A stretch of DNA of 64,000 nt from Flavobacteriales bacterium UBA6051 (lineage in GTDB: Bacteria; Bacteroidota; Bacteroidia; Flavobacteriales_D; Crocinitomicaceae), in assembly GCA_002427735.1 (NCBI GenBank), contig DIYP01000017.1:62001-126000 (forward strand). Reading direction: 5' to 3'. A model generated the notes under the pieces. The model was not told the origin of the DNA. It searched no databases and was given only the letters and a program-made list of their open reading frames with translations. Made by a program: the position numbers and the translations under genes. Below, piece by piece: positions 1 through 8,589 of the stretch. The number at the start of each line of letters is the position of its first letter. Positions within the stretch are counted from its first letter, which is position 1.

Positions 1-1
1 C

Positions 2-1345
2 TCAGCTCAACATGATGCTTCTGGAGCATTCAGCACTACGCATAGTATTATTTATTATACACGCTGGAGTGATCAGAGTCGCAAGGATCAGAACATTTAC
101 TTGGCTAGAATGGTGGATTTAAAGTTCTACGAATCTTTCAAGCTACCGGCTTCAGTAAATGTTCCGGGTTACAAAAGCATTAATCCTCATGTGACAAAAG
201 ATGGAAAGTGGTTGTATTTCTCAAGCAATCGCCCAGGTGGTGAAGGCGGGATGGATATCTGGAAAATTGCGTTGGATGAAACCGGAAATGTAACAGGCGA
301 AGCGGTGAATATGGGAAGACCTATTAACTCGGAGTTAGATGAGGTTACACCGTTCTATCATGAAACATCAGCCACCCTATTTTTCAGTTCAAATGGACAT
401 AACTCTATTGGCGGGTTAGATATTTTTAAGTCTTCATTTAACCGCGGCAACAAGGCCTTTGGAAAGGTGGTTAATTTAGGAATCCCGATTAACTCCAGTA
501 AAGATGATGCTTATATGATCTGGGATAATCTGATGAATAAAGGTTTCTTCTCCAGTGATCGTGAAGATTGTGAAGCTGGTCATTGCTATGACATCTATGA
601 AGTTACGAATGAACCGATTGTTATTGTCCTTGAAGGATACACCTATGATATTGAGACAGAAGAAATTCTGCCTAATACACAGTTAAAGTTTAAAGATATC
701 GACTTCAAGTTTGAAGATTTCACAATTGATTCTGACGAAAAAGGTTTCTATCGAAAAGAACTCGATCAAAATCAGGAAATCTTTATCAAGGCGCAACGCC
801 CATCTTATTTCGCTGATGCAGCATCTGTCAATACAAAACCGATTGTGGAGTCGAAAACAATCATTCAAGACTTCTACTTACGTCCAATACCAAAAGATGA
901 AATTGAAATTGAAGGAATTGAATACGACTTTGACTCAGACCGACTAAGACCAAGGTCTAAAGAGATTTTGGATGAGCTTTACGACTTCCTGGTATTAAAC
1001 AACAACCTGGTGGTCGAAATCAACTCGCATACAGATTCTAGAGGGTCGGATTCTTATAACCGTAATCTTGCGAAGAGAAGAGCTGCTTCTTGTGTGAAGT
1101 ATCTTATTTCTAAAGGTATCGCTGACTCACGTCTCATTGCAAAGGGTTATGGAGAGGATCAACCTAACTTTTTGAAAGATGATGCCAAGAAACCCATCCT
1201 TGATGAGAATGGCGAGCGCATTTTGTTAACGGAGGCATATATTAATTCGCAACCTACCGAGGAAATAAGAGAAGAATATCATCAACGAAACAGAAGAACC
1301 TCGTTCAAGGTTGTCGGAGAAGGCTTCGATATTCAAAGTAATTGA
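2..1345 (+). CDS. PorE-like PD40 / OmpA-family protein, 5' end outside window
   Basis: The reading frame is open from base 2, so the start lies upstream of the window; about 447 residues are visible. Three PD40 (TolB-like) propeller repeats come first, with the recurrent FSSN and DIW/DIF signatures. A carboxypeptidase-regulatory-like beta domain (VLEGYTYD...) follows. The last part is an OmpA C-terminal peptidoglycan-binding domain with SHTDSRGSDSYNRNLAKRRA. That order (propeller, regulatory-like fold, OmpA) matches the T9SS lipoprotein PorE, whose N-terminal TPR part would be off-window. It is probably an outer-membrane-associated protein anchored to peptidoglycan. A general OmpA-family protein is the alternative, because no functional residue separates the two. 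Confidence 0.8.
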   Translation, partial: SAQHDASGAFSTTHSIIYYTRWSDQSRKDQNIYLARMVDLKFYESFKLPASVNVPGYKSINPHVTKDGKWLYFSSNRPGGEGGMDIWKIALDETGNVTGEAVNMGRPINSELDEVTPFYHETSATLFFSSNGHNSIGGLDIFKSSFNRGNKAFGKVVNLGIPINSSKDDAYMIWDNLMNKGFFSSDREDCEAGHCYDIYEVTNEPIVIVLEGYTYDIETEEILPNTQLKFKDIDFKFEDFTIDSDEKGFYRKELDQNQEIFIKAQRPSYFADAASVNTKPIVESKTIIQDFYLRPIPKDEIEIEGIEYDFDSDRLRPRSKEILDELYDFLVLNNNLVVEINSHTDSRGSDSYNRNLAKRRAASCVKYLISKGIADSRLIAKGYGEDQPNFLKDDAKKPILDENGERILLTEAYINSQPTEEIREEYHQRNRRTSFKVVGEGFDIQSN

Positions 1346-1353
1346 TAACGAAA

Positions 1354-1692
1354 CTACTTCGTAAGTAGTTCATTGTACTTTTCTAAAAGGAGCAGGTATT
1401 TGTTCTTCCAGTACTCTGCCTTATCCTTTTCTGTGAAGAATTCACCTTCCGGATCATCCCATGTTTGCAGGCGCACTGAACGCTTGTATTCATTCAATTC
1501 TTTAATCTCCGCAGAAAAATCGTGGTGAATGGCTTTGCCGATTTCGATAATGTAGTTAATCGGAACATTTGGTTTGTCAAAAATCTGATATACCCAGCGT
1601 CGACTTTTCCCTAATTTCTTGGCCAAGCGCGTAATAGAATACCCACTTTCACGCACTGCTTTCTCGACTATTTCTCCTTTATGTTGCACCAT
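1354..1692 (-). CDS. XRE-like helix-turn-helix protein, tandem paralog 1
   Basis: A 112-residue protein. I chose the ATG at 1692 (MVQHKGEIVEKAV) over a TTG two codons upstream because the paralog next door starts at the matching ATG. Residues 1-60 form a helix-turn-helix (SITRLAKKLGKSRRWVYQIF). The C-terminal third is charged and ends in a short coiled-coil-like tail (EYWKNKYLLLLEKYNELL). It is almost certainly a small DNA-binding regulator. A near-palindrome lies 10-29 bases upstream of the start and recurs before the paralog, which suggests autoregulation or cross-regulation. The target genes are unknown. Confidence 0.8.
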   Translation of the reverse strand: MVQHKGEIVEKAVRESGYSITRLAKKLGKSRRWVYQIFDKPNVPINYIIEIGKAIHHDFSAEIKELNEYKRSVRLQTWDDPEGEFFTEKDKAEYWKNKYLLLLEKYNELLTK

Positions 1693-1701
1693 AGACAAAT
1701 G

Positions 1702-1721
1702 TGCAAACAGTTCTGTTTACA
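1702..1721 (-). promoter_or_regulatory. Palindromic operator candidate upstream of HTH paralog 1
   Basis: The plus strand reads TGCAAACAGTTCTGTTTACA. AAACAG and CTGTTT are perfect inverted arms around TT, and the outer bases nearly match. The site ends 9 bases from the ATG at 1692. The same element occurs at 2158-2177 before the second paralog, so it is likely the binding site of these regulators. Binding is inferred. Confidence 0.5.
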
Positions 1722-1802
1722 TTTAATCTCCAAAATGTGCAATTTCTGTAAAATTTACTTTGATAAACAACGAATGCCTGTTCTCGCTTCCGATCGAATC
1801 CG

Positions 1803-2144
1803 TTATACCTGTGAGGTTAAGAGCTCGTTGTATTTTTCCAATAAGAGCAGATATTTGTTCTTCCAATACTCTGCTTTCTCCGCCTCAGTGAAAAACTCTC
1901 CCTCGGGATCGACCCATTTTTGTAAGGTTTCTGACTGACGATACTCGCGTAAGCCTTTTATATCAGAAGAGAAGTCGTAATGAATAGCTCGACCAATCTC
2001 AATGATGTAATCCATGGAGACATTTGGTCGCTCAAAAATCTGATATACCCAGCGTCGGCTTTTTCCCAATTTTTTCGCTAATCGTGTAATCGAATACCCA
2101 CTTTCACGTACCGCTTTCTCGACTATTTCTCCTTTATGCTGCAT
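1803..2144 (-). CDS. XRE-like helix-turn-helix protein, tandem paralog 2
   Basis: A 113-residue protein and close relative of the next gene downstream. The N-terminal 35-residue HTH stretch starting at QHKGEIV is essentially identical, and the DNA matches closely too, so a recent duplication or gene conversion is likely. The middle part (residues 40-85) has diverged, while the tail EYWKNKYLLLLEKYNELLT is conserved. The start was taken as ATG at 2144 rather than TTG at 2162, because the TTG version would run into the shared palindrome. It probably works with, or competes with, its paralog at the same operator. Confidence 0.8.
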   Translation of the reverse strand: MQHKGEIVEKAVRESGYSITRLAKKLGKSRRWVYQIFERPNVSMDYIIEIGRAIHYDFSSDIKGLREYRQSETLQKWVDPEGEFFTEAEKAEYWKNKYLLLLEKYNELLTSQV

Positions 2145-2157
2145 AATATCCCAAATA

Positions 2158-2177
2158 TGCAAACAGTTTTGTTCACA
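2158..2177 (-). promoter_or_regulatory. Palindromic operator candidate upstream of HTH paralog 2
   Basis: TGCAAACAGTTTTGTTCACA is the second copy of the element at 1702-1721. The left arm TGCAAACAGTT is fully conserved and the right arm carries substitutions. It lies 13 bases upstream of the ATG at 2144. It also sits in the spacer to the divergent gene at 2276, which it could influence. Confidence 0.45.
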
Positions 2178-2275
2178 TTAATTCACATTTATGTGCTAAA
2201 TTCGTAAATTTAGCTGCGATTAAGTAGAAATATTTACCATTTATCACTAAAAGGTAACAAAAATACGCCATATAC

Positions 2276-2668
2276 ATGAAGACCGTTCAACATGCGATTT
2301 GTGAAATTACCGAGTGGATTACCGTTCCTTACGCATCCTTTCAAGATGTATCTGTACCTATTATTACCAAGAACACCATGGAGAATGGGCGTATTCATTT
2401 ATTTTTTGAACTACGATCAGGAAGTTACTGTACGCTCCCACTTCGAATGTATGCAACTCAGCAATTCACTGCCAGCATCGATGCACAAATCAGACTGAAA
2501 ACTGTGCGCATTATTTGGACCAATCATGAAACTTATGGTCGGCATACGCCTCCTAGTATTCGTTTTGCTGTGATTTGCATTCCCAATAAAATTCATCAGC
2601 AATTTCCTAGCATCAATTACCGCGACTACTTTGAAGTCTGCAGGGTATTTAACATTGAGTTACTCTGA
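2276..2668 (+). CDS. Small conserved-type hypothetical protein
   Basis: 130 residues, no signal peptide, no membrane segment and no catalytic motif. It resembles a family of small Bacteroidota proteins I know only as hypothetical: an early aromatic segment, a stretch on the pattern IITKNTMENGRIHLFFE, a central LP..., and an ending of the type RFAVICIP...NYRDYFEVCRVFNIE. The similarity of that ending (a conserved 'NY.D/EEV' close) is why I treat it as real. It is divergent from the HTH pair and overlaps the convergent gene downstream by 9 bases. No function can be assigned. Confidence 0.55.
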   Translation: MKTVQHAICEITEWITVPYASFQDVSVPIITKNTMENGRIHLFFELRSGSYCTLPLRMYATQQFTASIDAQIRLKTVRIIWTNHETYGRHTPPSIRFAVICIPNKIHQQFPSINYRDYFEVCRVFNIELL

Positions 2669-2899
2669 GGGGGCCGCTTCTTTTGAACGCATAATTTTTA
2701 CAATGTAGTATCCGTTCACTAAAACGATGGCAGCATTGGTAAAAATAATTGGCCAGGACGTGAGTAATAAACCGTACCAAATAAAAAAACTACAACCAAT
2801 CACATTGACAATTCGCAATAGCAACATTCGCTTCATTACGAAAGACATTAATACAAAAGCGGAGGCTAAATAACCAACATACTCAGTAAAATCCTGCAT
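2660..2899 (-). CDS. Small YgjV-like inner membrane protein
   Basis: 79 residues with about three hydrophobic segments (VGYLASAFVLMSFVM, LLRIVNVIGCSFFIWYGLLL, PIIFTNAAIVLVNGYYIV). Spacing and motifs fit the short YgjV / Imp-YgjV family of bacterial inner membrane proteins, whose role is not known. It starts 4 bases downstream of the aspS stop, so it is probably cotranscribed with aspS. Its end overlaps the end of the convergent gene at 2276-2668. Confidence 0.7.
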   Translation of the reverse strand: MQDFTEYVGYLASAFVLMSFVMKRMLLLRIVNVIGCSFFIWYGLLLTSWPIIFTNAAIVLVNGYYIVKIMRSKEAAPSE

Positions 2900-2903
2900 T
2901 GAT

Positions 2904-4649
2904 CTACTTTAAAGTAATCCCCAATTCATTCAGCTGATCAGCATCCAATGGTGAAGGAGCATCGATCATAACGTCACGTCCACTGTTGTTCTTAGGGAAG
3001 GCGATATAATCACGTATTGACTCTGAACCACCCATTGTTGCCACCAAACGATCTAAACCAAAAGCCAGGCCACCATGCGGCGGAGCTCCATATTCAAAAG
3101 CTGACATCAAAAAGCCAAACTGAGCCTCTGCTTCTTCTTTCGAAAACCCGAGTAGGTCAAACATTCTGGACTGCAACGCTCTATCATGAATACGAATAGA
3201 ACCACCACCCAGCTCCACACCGTTCATGGCAAGATCATATGCATTCGCCCGCACCTTCCCGGGTTCAGTATCAATTAAGTGCTCATCTTCTGGCTTTGGA
3301 GATGTAAATGGATGATGCATTGCATGATAACGCTCTGTCTCTTCATCCCACTCTAGCAATGGGAAATCAACAACCCAAAGTGGCTTGAATACGTTCGGAT
3401 TTCTCAAACCAAGTTCATCTCCCATATAAAGACGCAACTCGTTCATTTGCTTTCGTGTAGTATTCAAATCTCCACTAAGTACTAATAGTAAATCTCCCGG
3501 TTTAGCATTCGCTAGCTTTGCCCATTCCGCCAAATCTTCTTGTGAATAAAACTTATCCACCGAAGACTTAAAACTTCCGTCTTCATTGCATTTTACATAG
3601 ACCAAGCCTTTAGCTCCAATTTGCGGTCTTCGCACCCAATCCGTCAACTTATCCAATTGCTTTCTTGTGTAAACAGCGCATTGCTCTGCATTGATTCCCA
3701 AGACTACTTCCGCATTGTCAAAAATCGAGAAACCTTTACCCTGAGCAACAGAATTGAGATTAACGAACTCCATCCCAAAGCGTATATCTGGCTTATCAGA
3801 ACCATAGCGCTCCATGGCTTCAGCGTAATCCATGCGCGGGAATTTTTCCTCTAACTCTACTCCGCGAACTTCACGGAACAAGTGTTTAATCATTCCCTCA
3901 AACGTTTCTAATACATCTTCTTGCTCAACAAATGCCATTTCACAGTCTATCTGTGTAAACTCTGGTTGGCGGTCAGCACGCAAGTCCTCATCTCTGAAAC
4001 ACTTCACGATCTGATAATAGCGATCAAAACCAGAAACCATTAACAGTTGCTTGAAGGTCTGAGGGGATTGCGGAAGCGCATAGAACTGTCCCTCGTTCAT
4101 ACGACTTGGAACAACAAAGTCACGCGCTCCTTCCGGTGTTGACTTAATCAATACTGGCGTCTCAACATCCAAAAAATCTTGTGAGTCTAAGTACTTTCTG
4201 GTTTCCAACGAAACTTTATTTCTTAATCTCAACTTCTCCTGAACCGGCTTTCTTCGTAAATCCAAATAACGATATTGCATCCGCAATTCTTCTCCTCCAT
4301 CTGTATTATCCTCAATGGTAAACGGAGGTAGTTTGGAACCATTCAATAGCTTAATATTCGCTACTTTAATCTCTATTTCGCCTGTAGGAATATTCATGTT
4401 CTTACTTGATCTCTCAATAACCTCTCCAGTCGCCTGGATTACGAACTCCCTTCCTAACTTGCGAGCAGCTTCACATACCTCAGCGTTCTCGTCCATGTTA
4501 AATGCTAACTGCGTAATTCCATAACGATCTCGCAAATCGATAAAGGTCATTCCACCAAGGTCACGTGACTTTTGCACCCAACCGCTTAACGTTACCGTTG
4601 TTCCAATATGTTCCGGGCGTAATTCGCCACAAGTATGAGATCTGTACAT
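2904..4649 (-). CDS. aspS: Aspartyl-tRNA synthetase
   Basis: Charges tRNA-Asp with aspartate in the cytoplasm. 581 residues, the usual bacterial length including the GAD insertion domain. The N-terminal OB anticodon-binding fold (FIDLRDRYG) is followed by class II motif 1/2 sequences (RYRYLDLRR-type, FRDEDLRADRQPEFTQID) and motif 3 near the C-terminus (GGLAFGLDRLV). The flanking LRADRQPEFTQ is diagnostic for AspRS. First gene of a probable two-gene unit with the small membrane protein downstream. The start ATG at 4649 begins MYRSHTCGEL, as expected for the family. No abnormality seen. Confidence 0.98.
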   Translation of the reverse strand: MYRSHTCGELRPEHIGTTVTLSGWVQKSRDLGGMTFIDLRDRYGITQLAFNMDENAEVCEAARKLGREFVIQATGEVIERSSKNMNIPTGEIEIKVANIKLLNGSKLPPFTIEDNTDGGEELRMQYRYLDLRRKPVQEKLRLRNKVSLETRKYLDSQDFLDVETPVLIKSTPEGARDFVVPSRMNEGQFYALPQSPQTFKQLLMVSGFDRYYQIVKCFRDEDLRADRQPEFTQIDCEMAFVEQEDVLETFEGMIKHLFREVRGVELEEKFPRMDYAEAMERYGSDKPDIRFGMEFVNLNSVAQGKGFSIFDNAEVVLGINAEQCAVYTRKQLDKLTDWVRRPQIGAKGLVYVKCNEDGSFKSSVDKFYSQEDLAEWAKLANAKPGDLLLVLSGDLNTTRKQMNELRLYMGDELGLRNPNVFKPLWVVDFPLLEWDEETERYHAMHHPFTSPKPEDEHLIDTEPGKVRANAYDLAMNGVELGGGSIRIHDRALQSRMFDLLGFSKEEAEAQFGFLMSAFEYGAPPHGGLAFGLDRLVATMGGSESIRDYIAFPKNNSGRDVMIDAPSPLDADQLNELGITLK

Positions 4650-4904
4650 GCCTAAAATTTAGAGAATGCGAAGATAATATATTTAGACCGTCGTTTTAGG
4701 ATATGCTTAATGGTTTCTCGCAATATTTCACCTTGTTTTCCACTCTTGTGTTCTTTGCCAGATCAGAAAGGTGATGAATAGTGGAATCTTTATCTTATCT
4801 TTTCATCAACAAAACATGACCAAAATCCACTGCCGAAAGGATGGGCTGCCAATGTCTCGGTTCGATTGCTTCTTATCTCAAAGAACATTTCTTATCTTCA
4901 AATC

Positions 4905-5633
4905 ATGAACCCTGCCACAACCGACGCTCAGCTTAACATCAAATCTCTATTAGAGTGGTTTTCCGAATCCATCAATTCCCTGGATCAATTTGGGGAATAC
5001 GAACAATTGCAATTGATTATTTGTGCAAGCGAGTTAGGCTATGAGCATCAAAACATCGACCGTAAAGTTGAAGAAGTTGCCAATAAAGAAGAGGCGCAAG
5101 GCATGGATTACGTGTTTGAGTTCCTTGAACAATTGGTTATGATGAAATATAATGTCGGTCAGGCTCGGCAGCAATACTTTTTTGATTTCTGGATTACTGA
5201 GGGTAATCATAAAACGCAGAGTTTGGTAACAGAAGCATATCTTTTTGGGTACGTGGCCATGAAAGAAAACAAACTTGCAGGTTCTGACCTGAAGAAAAAA
5301 GCCGTTCAATGGTTGAAAGAAACAGGTTTTCTACCATCAATGTCTTTTACTGCGTGGACCATTTTTTACCTCGATCAAAACGGTGAACACGATGAGGCTA
5401 AGAAGCGCTTTGAAGAGATCATGAGTATGAGTTTGGAAAATGGAAGTTGGAATAATTTTCCAAAGCAAACAATTCAGATTGCCTACCCATTATCATTAAC
5501 AAGTTTCGCAAATGACGAAAGGCTGAAGAGAGTAAAGGAGTTCATTTTAGCACAACCCTGGAGTGGTTTCTCAGGAGAGATTCCTTACGAAGTGGGCGTG
5601 CTCAAATGGCTTAAATCTACAGGTTCAATATAA
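4905..5633 (+). CDS. Hypothetical protein, helical
   Basis: 242 residues from the ATG at 4905 (MNPATTDAQL); an upstream TTG would add 13 unlikely residues. No signal peptide or membrane segment, so probably cytoplasmic. The sequence is rich in predicted helices with regularly spaced aromatic and leucine residues (LEWFSESINSLDQF, EFLEQLVMMKYNVGQARQQYF, FTAWTIFYLDQNGEHDEAKKRFEEI). A TPR- or HEAT-like helical fold is possible, but no motif is convincing. It stands alone between aspS and the convergent pccB. No function is assigned. Confidence 0.65.
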   Translation: MNPATTDAQLNIKSLLEWFSESINSLDQFGEYEQLQLIICASELGYEHQNIDRKVEEVANKEEAQGMDYVFEFLEQLVMMKYNVGQARQQYFFDFWITEGNHKTQSLVTEAYLFGYVAMKENKLAGSDLKKKAVQWLKETGFLPSMSFTAWTIFYLDQNGEHDEAKKRFEEIMSMSLENGSWNNFPKQTIQIAYPLSLTSFANDERLKRVKEFILAQPWSGFSGEIPYEVGVLKWLKSTGSI

Positions 5634-5636
5634 ATA

Positions 5637-5658
5637 GCTTTGAAGATAGCATCAAAGC
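5637..5658. terminator. Hairpin between convergent genes
   Basis: GCTTTGA at 5637-5643 and TCAAAGC at 5652-5658 are perfect inverted arms with an 8-base loop, directly after the stop of the gene ending at 5633 and before the convergent pccB end at 5685. There is no clean T-run, so a bidirectional terminator is likely but not proven. Confidence 0.4.
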
Positions 5659-5684
5659 CATTACTAATGGATCTATTCAATAAA

Positions 5685-7226
5685 CTACAAAGGAATATTC
5701 CCGTGTTTCTTTTGGGGTAGCGTCTCAGCTTTATTCTCAAGCATTTTAAATCCGGCAATTACCTTTTCACGTGTTTCCTCTGGTAAAATAACATCATCCA
5801 CAATTCCACGTTCTGCAGCTCTGTAAGGGTTCGCAAACATTTCAGCGTATTCTGCTTCTTTTTCTAACCATTTTGCCTCAGGGTTCTCCGCTTCAGCAAT
5901 TTCTCGTTTAAAGATAATTTCCGCAGCCCCTTTTGCTCCCATTACAGCAATTTCAGCTGTTGGCCAAGCAAAATTTAAATCTGCTCCAATTGATTTAGAG
6001 TTCATTACGTCAAACGCTCCACCGTATGCTTTTCTGGTGATCACGGTGATTCTAGGAACCGTTGCTTCGGAGAACGCATACAATAGTTTTGCTCCGTTTG
6101 TTATAATTCCTCGCCATTCTTGATCAGTACCCGGTAAGAAACCTGGTACATCTTCGAATACCAATAATGGAATGTTGAACGCATCACAGAATCGAACAAA
6201 TCGTCCACCTTTTCGAGATGCTTCAATATCTAAAACTCCCGCAAGCGCCATTGGTTGATTTGCAACAACGCCTATGGTTCTTCCCTCAATTCTTGCGAAT
6301 CCAACAACTATATTCTTCGCGTAATCTTCATGTACCTCACGGAAACTATTGTCGTCAATCACGCAATCAATCACTTTTCGAATGTCATATGGCAACTGAT
6401 TATTCTCAGGAAGAATTTCTCCAATCGTTTTCAACTTCGACTGATTGAACTCAAAGATCTCAGGACTTGGCGCTAATTCATTTGCATTTTGCGGCATATA
6501 TGTCAGCAAATCACGTACTTGCTTCAGCGCTTCTACATCATTACCTGCAGTAAAATGATTCACTCCTGATTTTTCAGCATGAGCCTTTGCTCCTCCAAGA
6601 TCTTCTGAGGAAACCTCTTCGTGTGTCACAGTTTTTACAACATTAGGCCCTGTCACAAACATGTATGACGTATCTTCTACCATAACGATAAAATCAGTCA
6701 ATGCAGGTGAATAAACAGCCCCTCCTGCACACGGACCCATGATTACACTGATCTGCGGAATAACACCGGACGCACGCGTGTTCCGATAAAAAATATCGGC
6801 ATACCCTGCTAATGAAACCACACCCTCTTGAATTCTGGCTCCTCCGGAATCATTCAACCCGATAAGTGGTGCTCCATTTTTCATTGCCATATCCATCACG
6901 GTGCAAATTTTTGCAGCATGTGTCTCAGAAAGAGAACCACCTAAAACCGTGAAGTCTTGAGAAAAAACATAAACCAAACGCCCATGAATAGTACCAAAAC
7001 CTGTCACTACCCCATCACCTGGAATTTTATTTTTCTCTAAACCAAAAGAGGTCGCTCTATGCTCTACAAACTGACCTATTTCATTAAAAGAACCTTCATC
7101 CAACAAAAGCGTTACACGCTCTCTTGCGGTTAACTTTCCTTGTGAGTGCTGGCGCTCAATGCGCTTTTCTCCTCCTCCGAGCTTAGAAGCTTCTCTTCGA
7201 TCTTTTAATTCCTGATTCTTATCCAT
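5685..7226 (-). CDS. pccB: Acyl-CoA carboxylase beta subunit (propionyl-CoA carboxylase type)
   Basis: Carboxyltransferase subunit that moves CO2 from biotin to an acyl-CoA, most likely propionyl-CoA, giving methylmalonyl-CoA. 513 residues from ATG 7226 (MDKNQELKDRREASKLGGG); an in-frame ATG seven codons upstream is less family-like. Both crotonase-like halves are present: the N-terminal half has GDGVVTGFG, FSQDFTVLGGSLSE and GGARIQEGV with GPCAGGAVYSPA, and the C-terminal half has FEDVPGFLPG and RKAYGGAFDVM. The neighbouring genes include no biotin carboxylase or biotin carrier, so its partner must be elsewhere. The related decarboxylases share this fold. Confidence 0.93.
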   Translation of the reverse strand: MDKNQELKDRREASKLGGGEKRIERQHSQGKLTARERVTLLLDEGSFNEIGQFVEHRATSFGLEKNKIPGDGVVTGFGTIHGRLVYVFSQDFTVLGGSLSETHAAKICTVMDMAMKNGAPLIGLNDSGGARIQEGVVSLAGYADIFYRNTRASGVIPQISVIMGPCAGGAVYSPALTDFIVMVEDTSYMFVTGPNVVKTVTHEEVSSEDLGGAKAHAEKSGVNHFTAGNDVEALKQVRDLLTYMPQNANELAPSPEIFEFNQSKLKTIGEILPENNQLPYDIRKVIDCVIDDNSFREVHEDYAKNIVVGFARIEGRTIGVVANQPMALAGVLDIEASRKGGRFVRFCDAFNIPLLVFEDVPGFLPGTDQEWRGIITNGAKLLYAFSEATVPRITVITRKAYGGAFDVMNSKSIGADLNFAWPTAEIAVMGAKGAAEIIFKREIAEAENPEAKWLEKEAEYAEMFANPYRAAERGIVDDVILPEETREKVIAGFKMLENKAETLPQKKHGNIPL

Positions 7227-7379
7227 GGTTATCTTGTCATTACGCATGTTAGCGAACTAGTCAACAAAGATAATTATCTTGTGTAACTAACCTAGATCAA
7301 CAAAAAACCCATCAGTTCCAAGCCGTTATATGCGAAGTTTGCGTAAAATTGAATACCTTGCATTAAACCACTGAAAACC

Positions 7380-7799
7380 ATGAGGCAATCTTATTTTTCT
7401 TACCCACTTTTGCTTGTTCTTGCATTGATTTTTTCAACTGCCTGCAGTAAATATGAGGAGGGTCCCGCATCTATCTTAAGCAAAAAATCGCGACTTGTTA
7501 ACCACTGGAAAACGAAGCAGATAACGGCGAACGGGTTTGATATAACAAGTCTGAACTTAATTACAGAAGTAATTATACGCGATAACAACTCTATTACGGT
7601 CAAGGGGAACCCTGGAGGAAACTCAACAAGCGCTGATGGCAGCTGGATTTTTAATGGGAACAAAACCCGGGTTTTAGTAACAAATAACGATGGTTCATTG
7701 GACGATTACGAAATCGTCATGCTTCAGAAAGATGAGTGTAAGTTCCGGCGTATCGATGACAACGGCGCAACCATACTCTATCATTTCGTTTCAAACTAA
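7380..7799 (+). CDS. Lipocalin-like lipoprotein, hypothetical
   Basis: 139 residues with a lipoprotein signal peptide ending in STAC (cysteine at residue 22), so probably anchored to a membrane surface. The mature part has short beta-rich segments (LVNHWKTKQITANG, DGSWIFNGNKTRVLVTNNDG, YEIVMLQKDECKFRR). That W-x-(l)-x2-(t) start followed by a compact beta barrel is typical of the lipocalin-like and DUF4923-like lipoproteins common in Bacteroidota. Ligand and role are unknown. A single gene, convergent with the L,D-transpeptidase with only 2 bases between. Confidence 0.7.
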   Translation: MRQSYFSYPLLLVLALIFSTACSKYEEGPASILSKKSRLVNHWKTKQITANGFDITSLNLITEVIIRDNNSITVKGNPGGNSTSADGSWIFNGNKTRVLVTNNDGSLDDYEIVMLQKDECKFRRIDDNGATILYHFVSN

Positions 7800-7801
7800 G
7801 C

Positions 7802-8341
7802 TTAAGGGATTATTTCGATTTTCGTTTTATCTCCTATCGATTTGTAAAGATCGGTAATATCCGCGTTGGTCAATGAAATACAGCCCAGTGTCCAATTTGT
7901 TTTCTCTTTGATCATGTCATCCATTCCATCTGGCACGCCATGAATGCCAATTTCTCCACCTATGGTTGCACCTCTTTCAATAGTACCATCTGCCTTGCGT
8001 TTGTTGAATCGTTGCCACGATTCTTTGTTTGGATAATCAATCCAGATGAAATACTTCCACGATCTATGTGCATACTTACTTCTTATTCCAAAAGTGCCCT
8101 CAGGAGTGCAACCGTCTCCTTCCTGATGTTTATCATCGATAGGGTTGAAGCCAAAAACGCAAGGGTAAGTAATCAGTCTTTCTGTCTTGTAAAAAACTGA
8201 CAGAGTATAGTCCGACTTATCAATTTTGACTGTAAGATCGTTTTTAGGTATTCCTCTTTGGCGAACAATATTCTGTAAATTTTCTTGAGCCGCACCAAGA
8301 AATAGTGTAAGAATAAATAGGAAGGTCAAATAATAGCGCAT
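7802..8341 (-). CDS. L,D-transpeptidase (YkuD family)
   Basis: A secreted enzyme expected to form 3-3 peptidoglycan cross-links or attach proteins to peptidoglycan. 179 residues with a signal peptide (MRYYLTFLFILTLFLGAAQ). The YkuD active site is visible near the C-terminus: GIHGVPDG followed by TLGCISLTNADI, giving the catalytic histidine and cysteine in the usual H-G...S/L-G-C-I-S/R-L order. The N-terminal SDYTLSVFYKTERLITYPCVFG fits the family's substrate-binding strands. The lack of LysM or another PG-binding domain is common in short family members. Confidence 0.9.
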   Translation of the reverse strand: MRYYLTFLFILTLFLGAAQENLQNIVRQRGIPKNDLTVKIDKSDYTLSVFYKTERLITYPCVFGFNPIDDKHQEGDGCTPEGTFGIRSKYAHRSWKYFIWIDYPNKESWQRFNKRKADGTIERGATIGGEIGIHGVPDGMDDMIKEKTNWTLGCISLTNADITDLYKSIGDKTKIEIIP

Positions 8342-8420
8342 GCTTTTTTTAATAAAAACTCAAAATTTCTAAAAAGTAACGCATTTTGTCATTCGACGAA
8401 GCAATGATTTTTATCGACTA

Positions 8421-8435
8421 ACTAAACCGTTTAGT
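8421..8435. repeat. Perfect 7-base palindrome ACTAAAC-C-GTTTAGT
   Basis: ACTAAAC and GTTTAGT are perfect inverted arms around one C, in the 248-base spacer between divergent genes at 8341 and 8590. Similar arms recur at 49833-49848 (2-base centre) and 61386-61397 (shorter arms). It could be a regulator site; nothing identifies the protein. Confidence 0.5.
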
Positions 8436-8541
8436 ACGGCATTAATCGGTGTGCATGCATAGCTATTTTCGTCCAAACTAAAGAAATATTCAAAAAACCT
8501 AGGCAGTTATTCGTTTAACACAAAAAGACGCGAACGATTCA

Positions 8542-8556
8542 CTATCTTAAAGATAG
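8542..8556. promoter_or_regulatory. 15-base inverted repeat upstream of secreted protein gene
   Basis: CTATCTT-A-AAGATAG is a perfect inverted repeat ending 33 bases before the ATG at 8590. Its position suits an operator or the core of a promoter (it contains TATCTTAA, close to the TAnnTTTG box). Function is inferred from position only. Confidence 0.35.
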
Positions 8557-8589
8557 ACCTGTTATTGAACATCAAAATTGACCGAAGAC

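Noticed and set aside
101..103. TTG start of the first protein
   Set aside because: The frame is open to base 2 and propeller sequence continues upstream, so it is internal to a gene cut by the window edge.
2292..2498. Alternative frame over the small gene at 2276
   Set aside because: No family resemblance; the frame at 2276 has a conserved-type ending.
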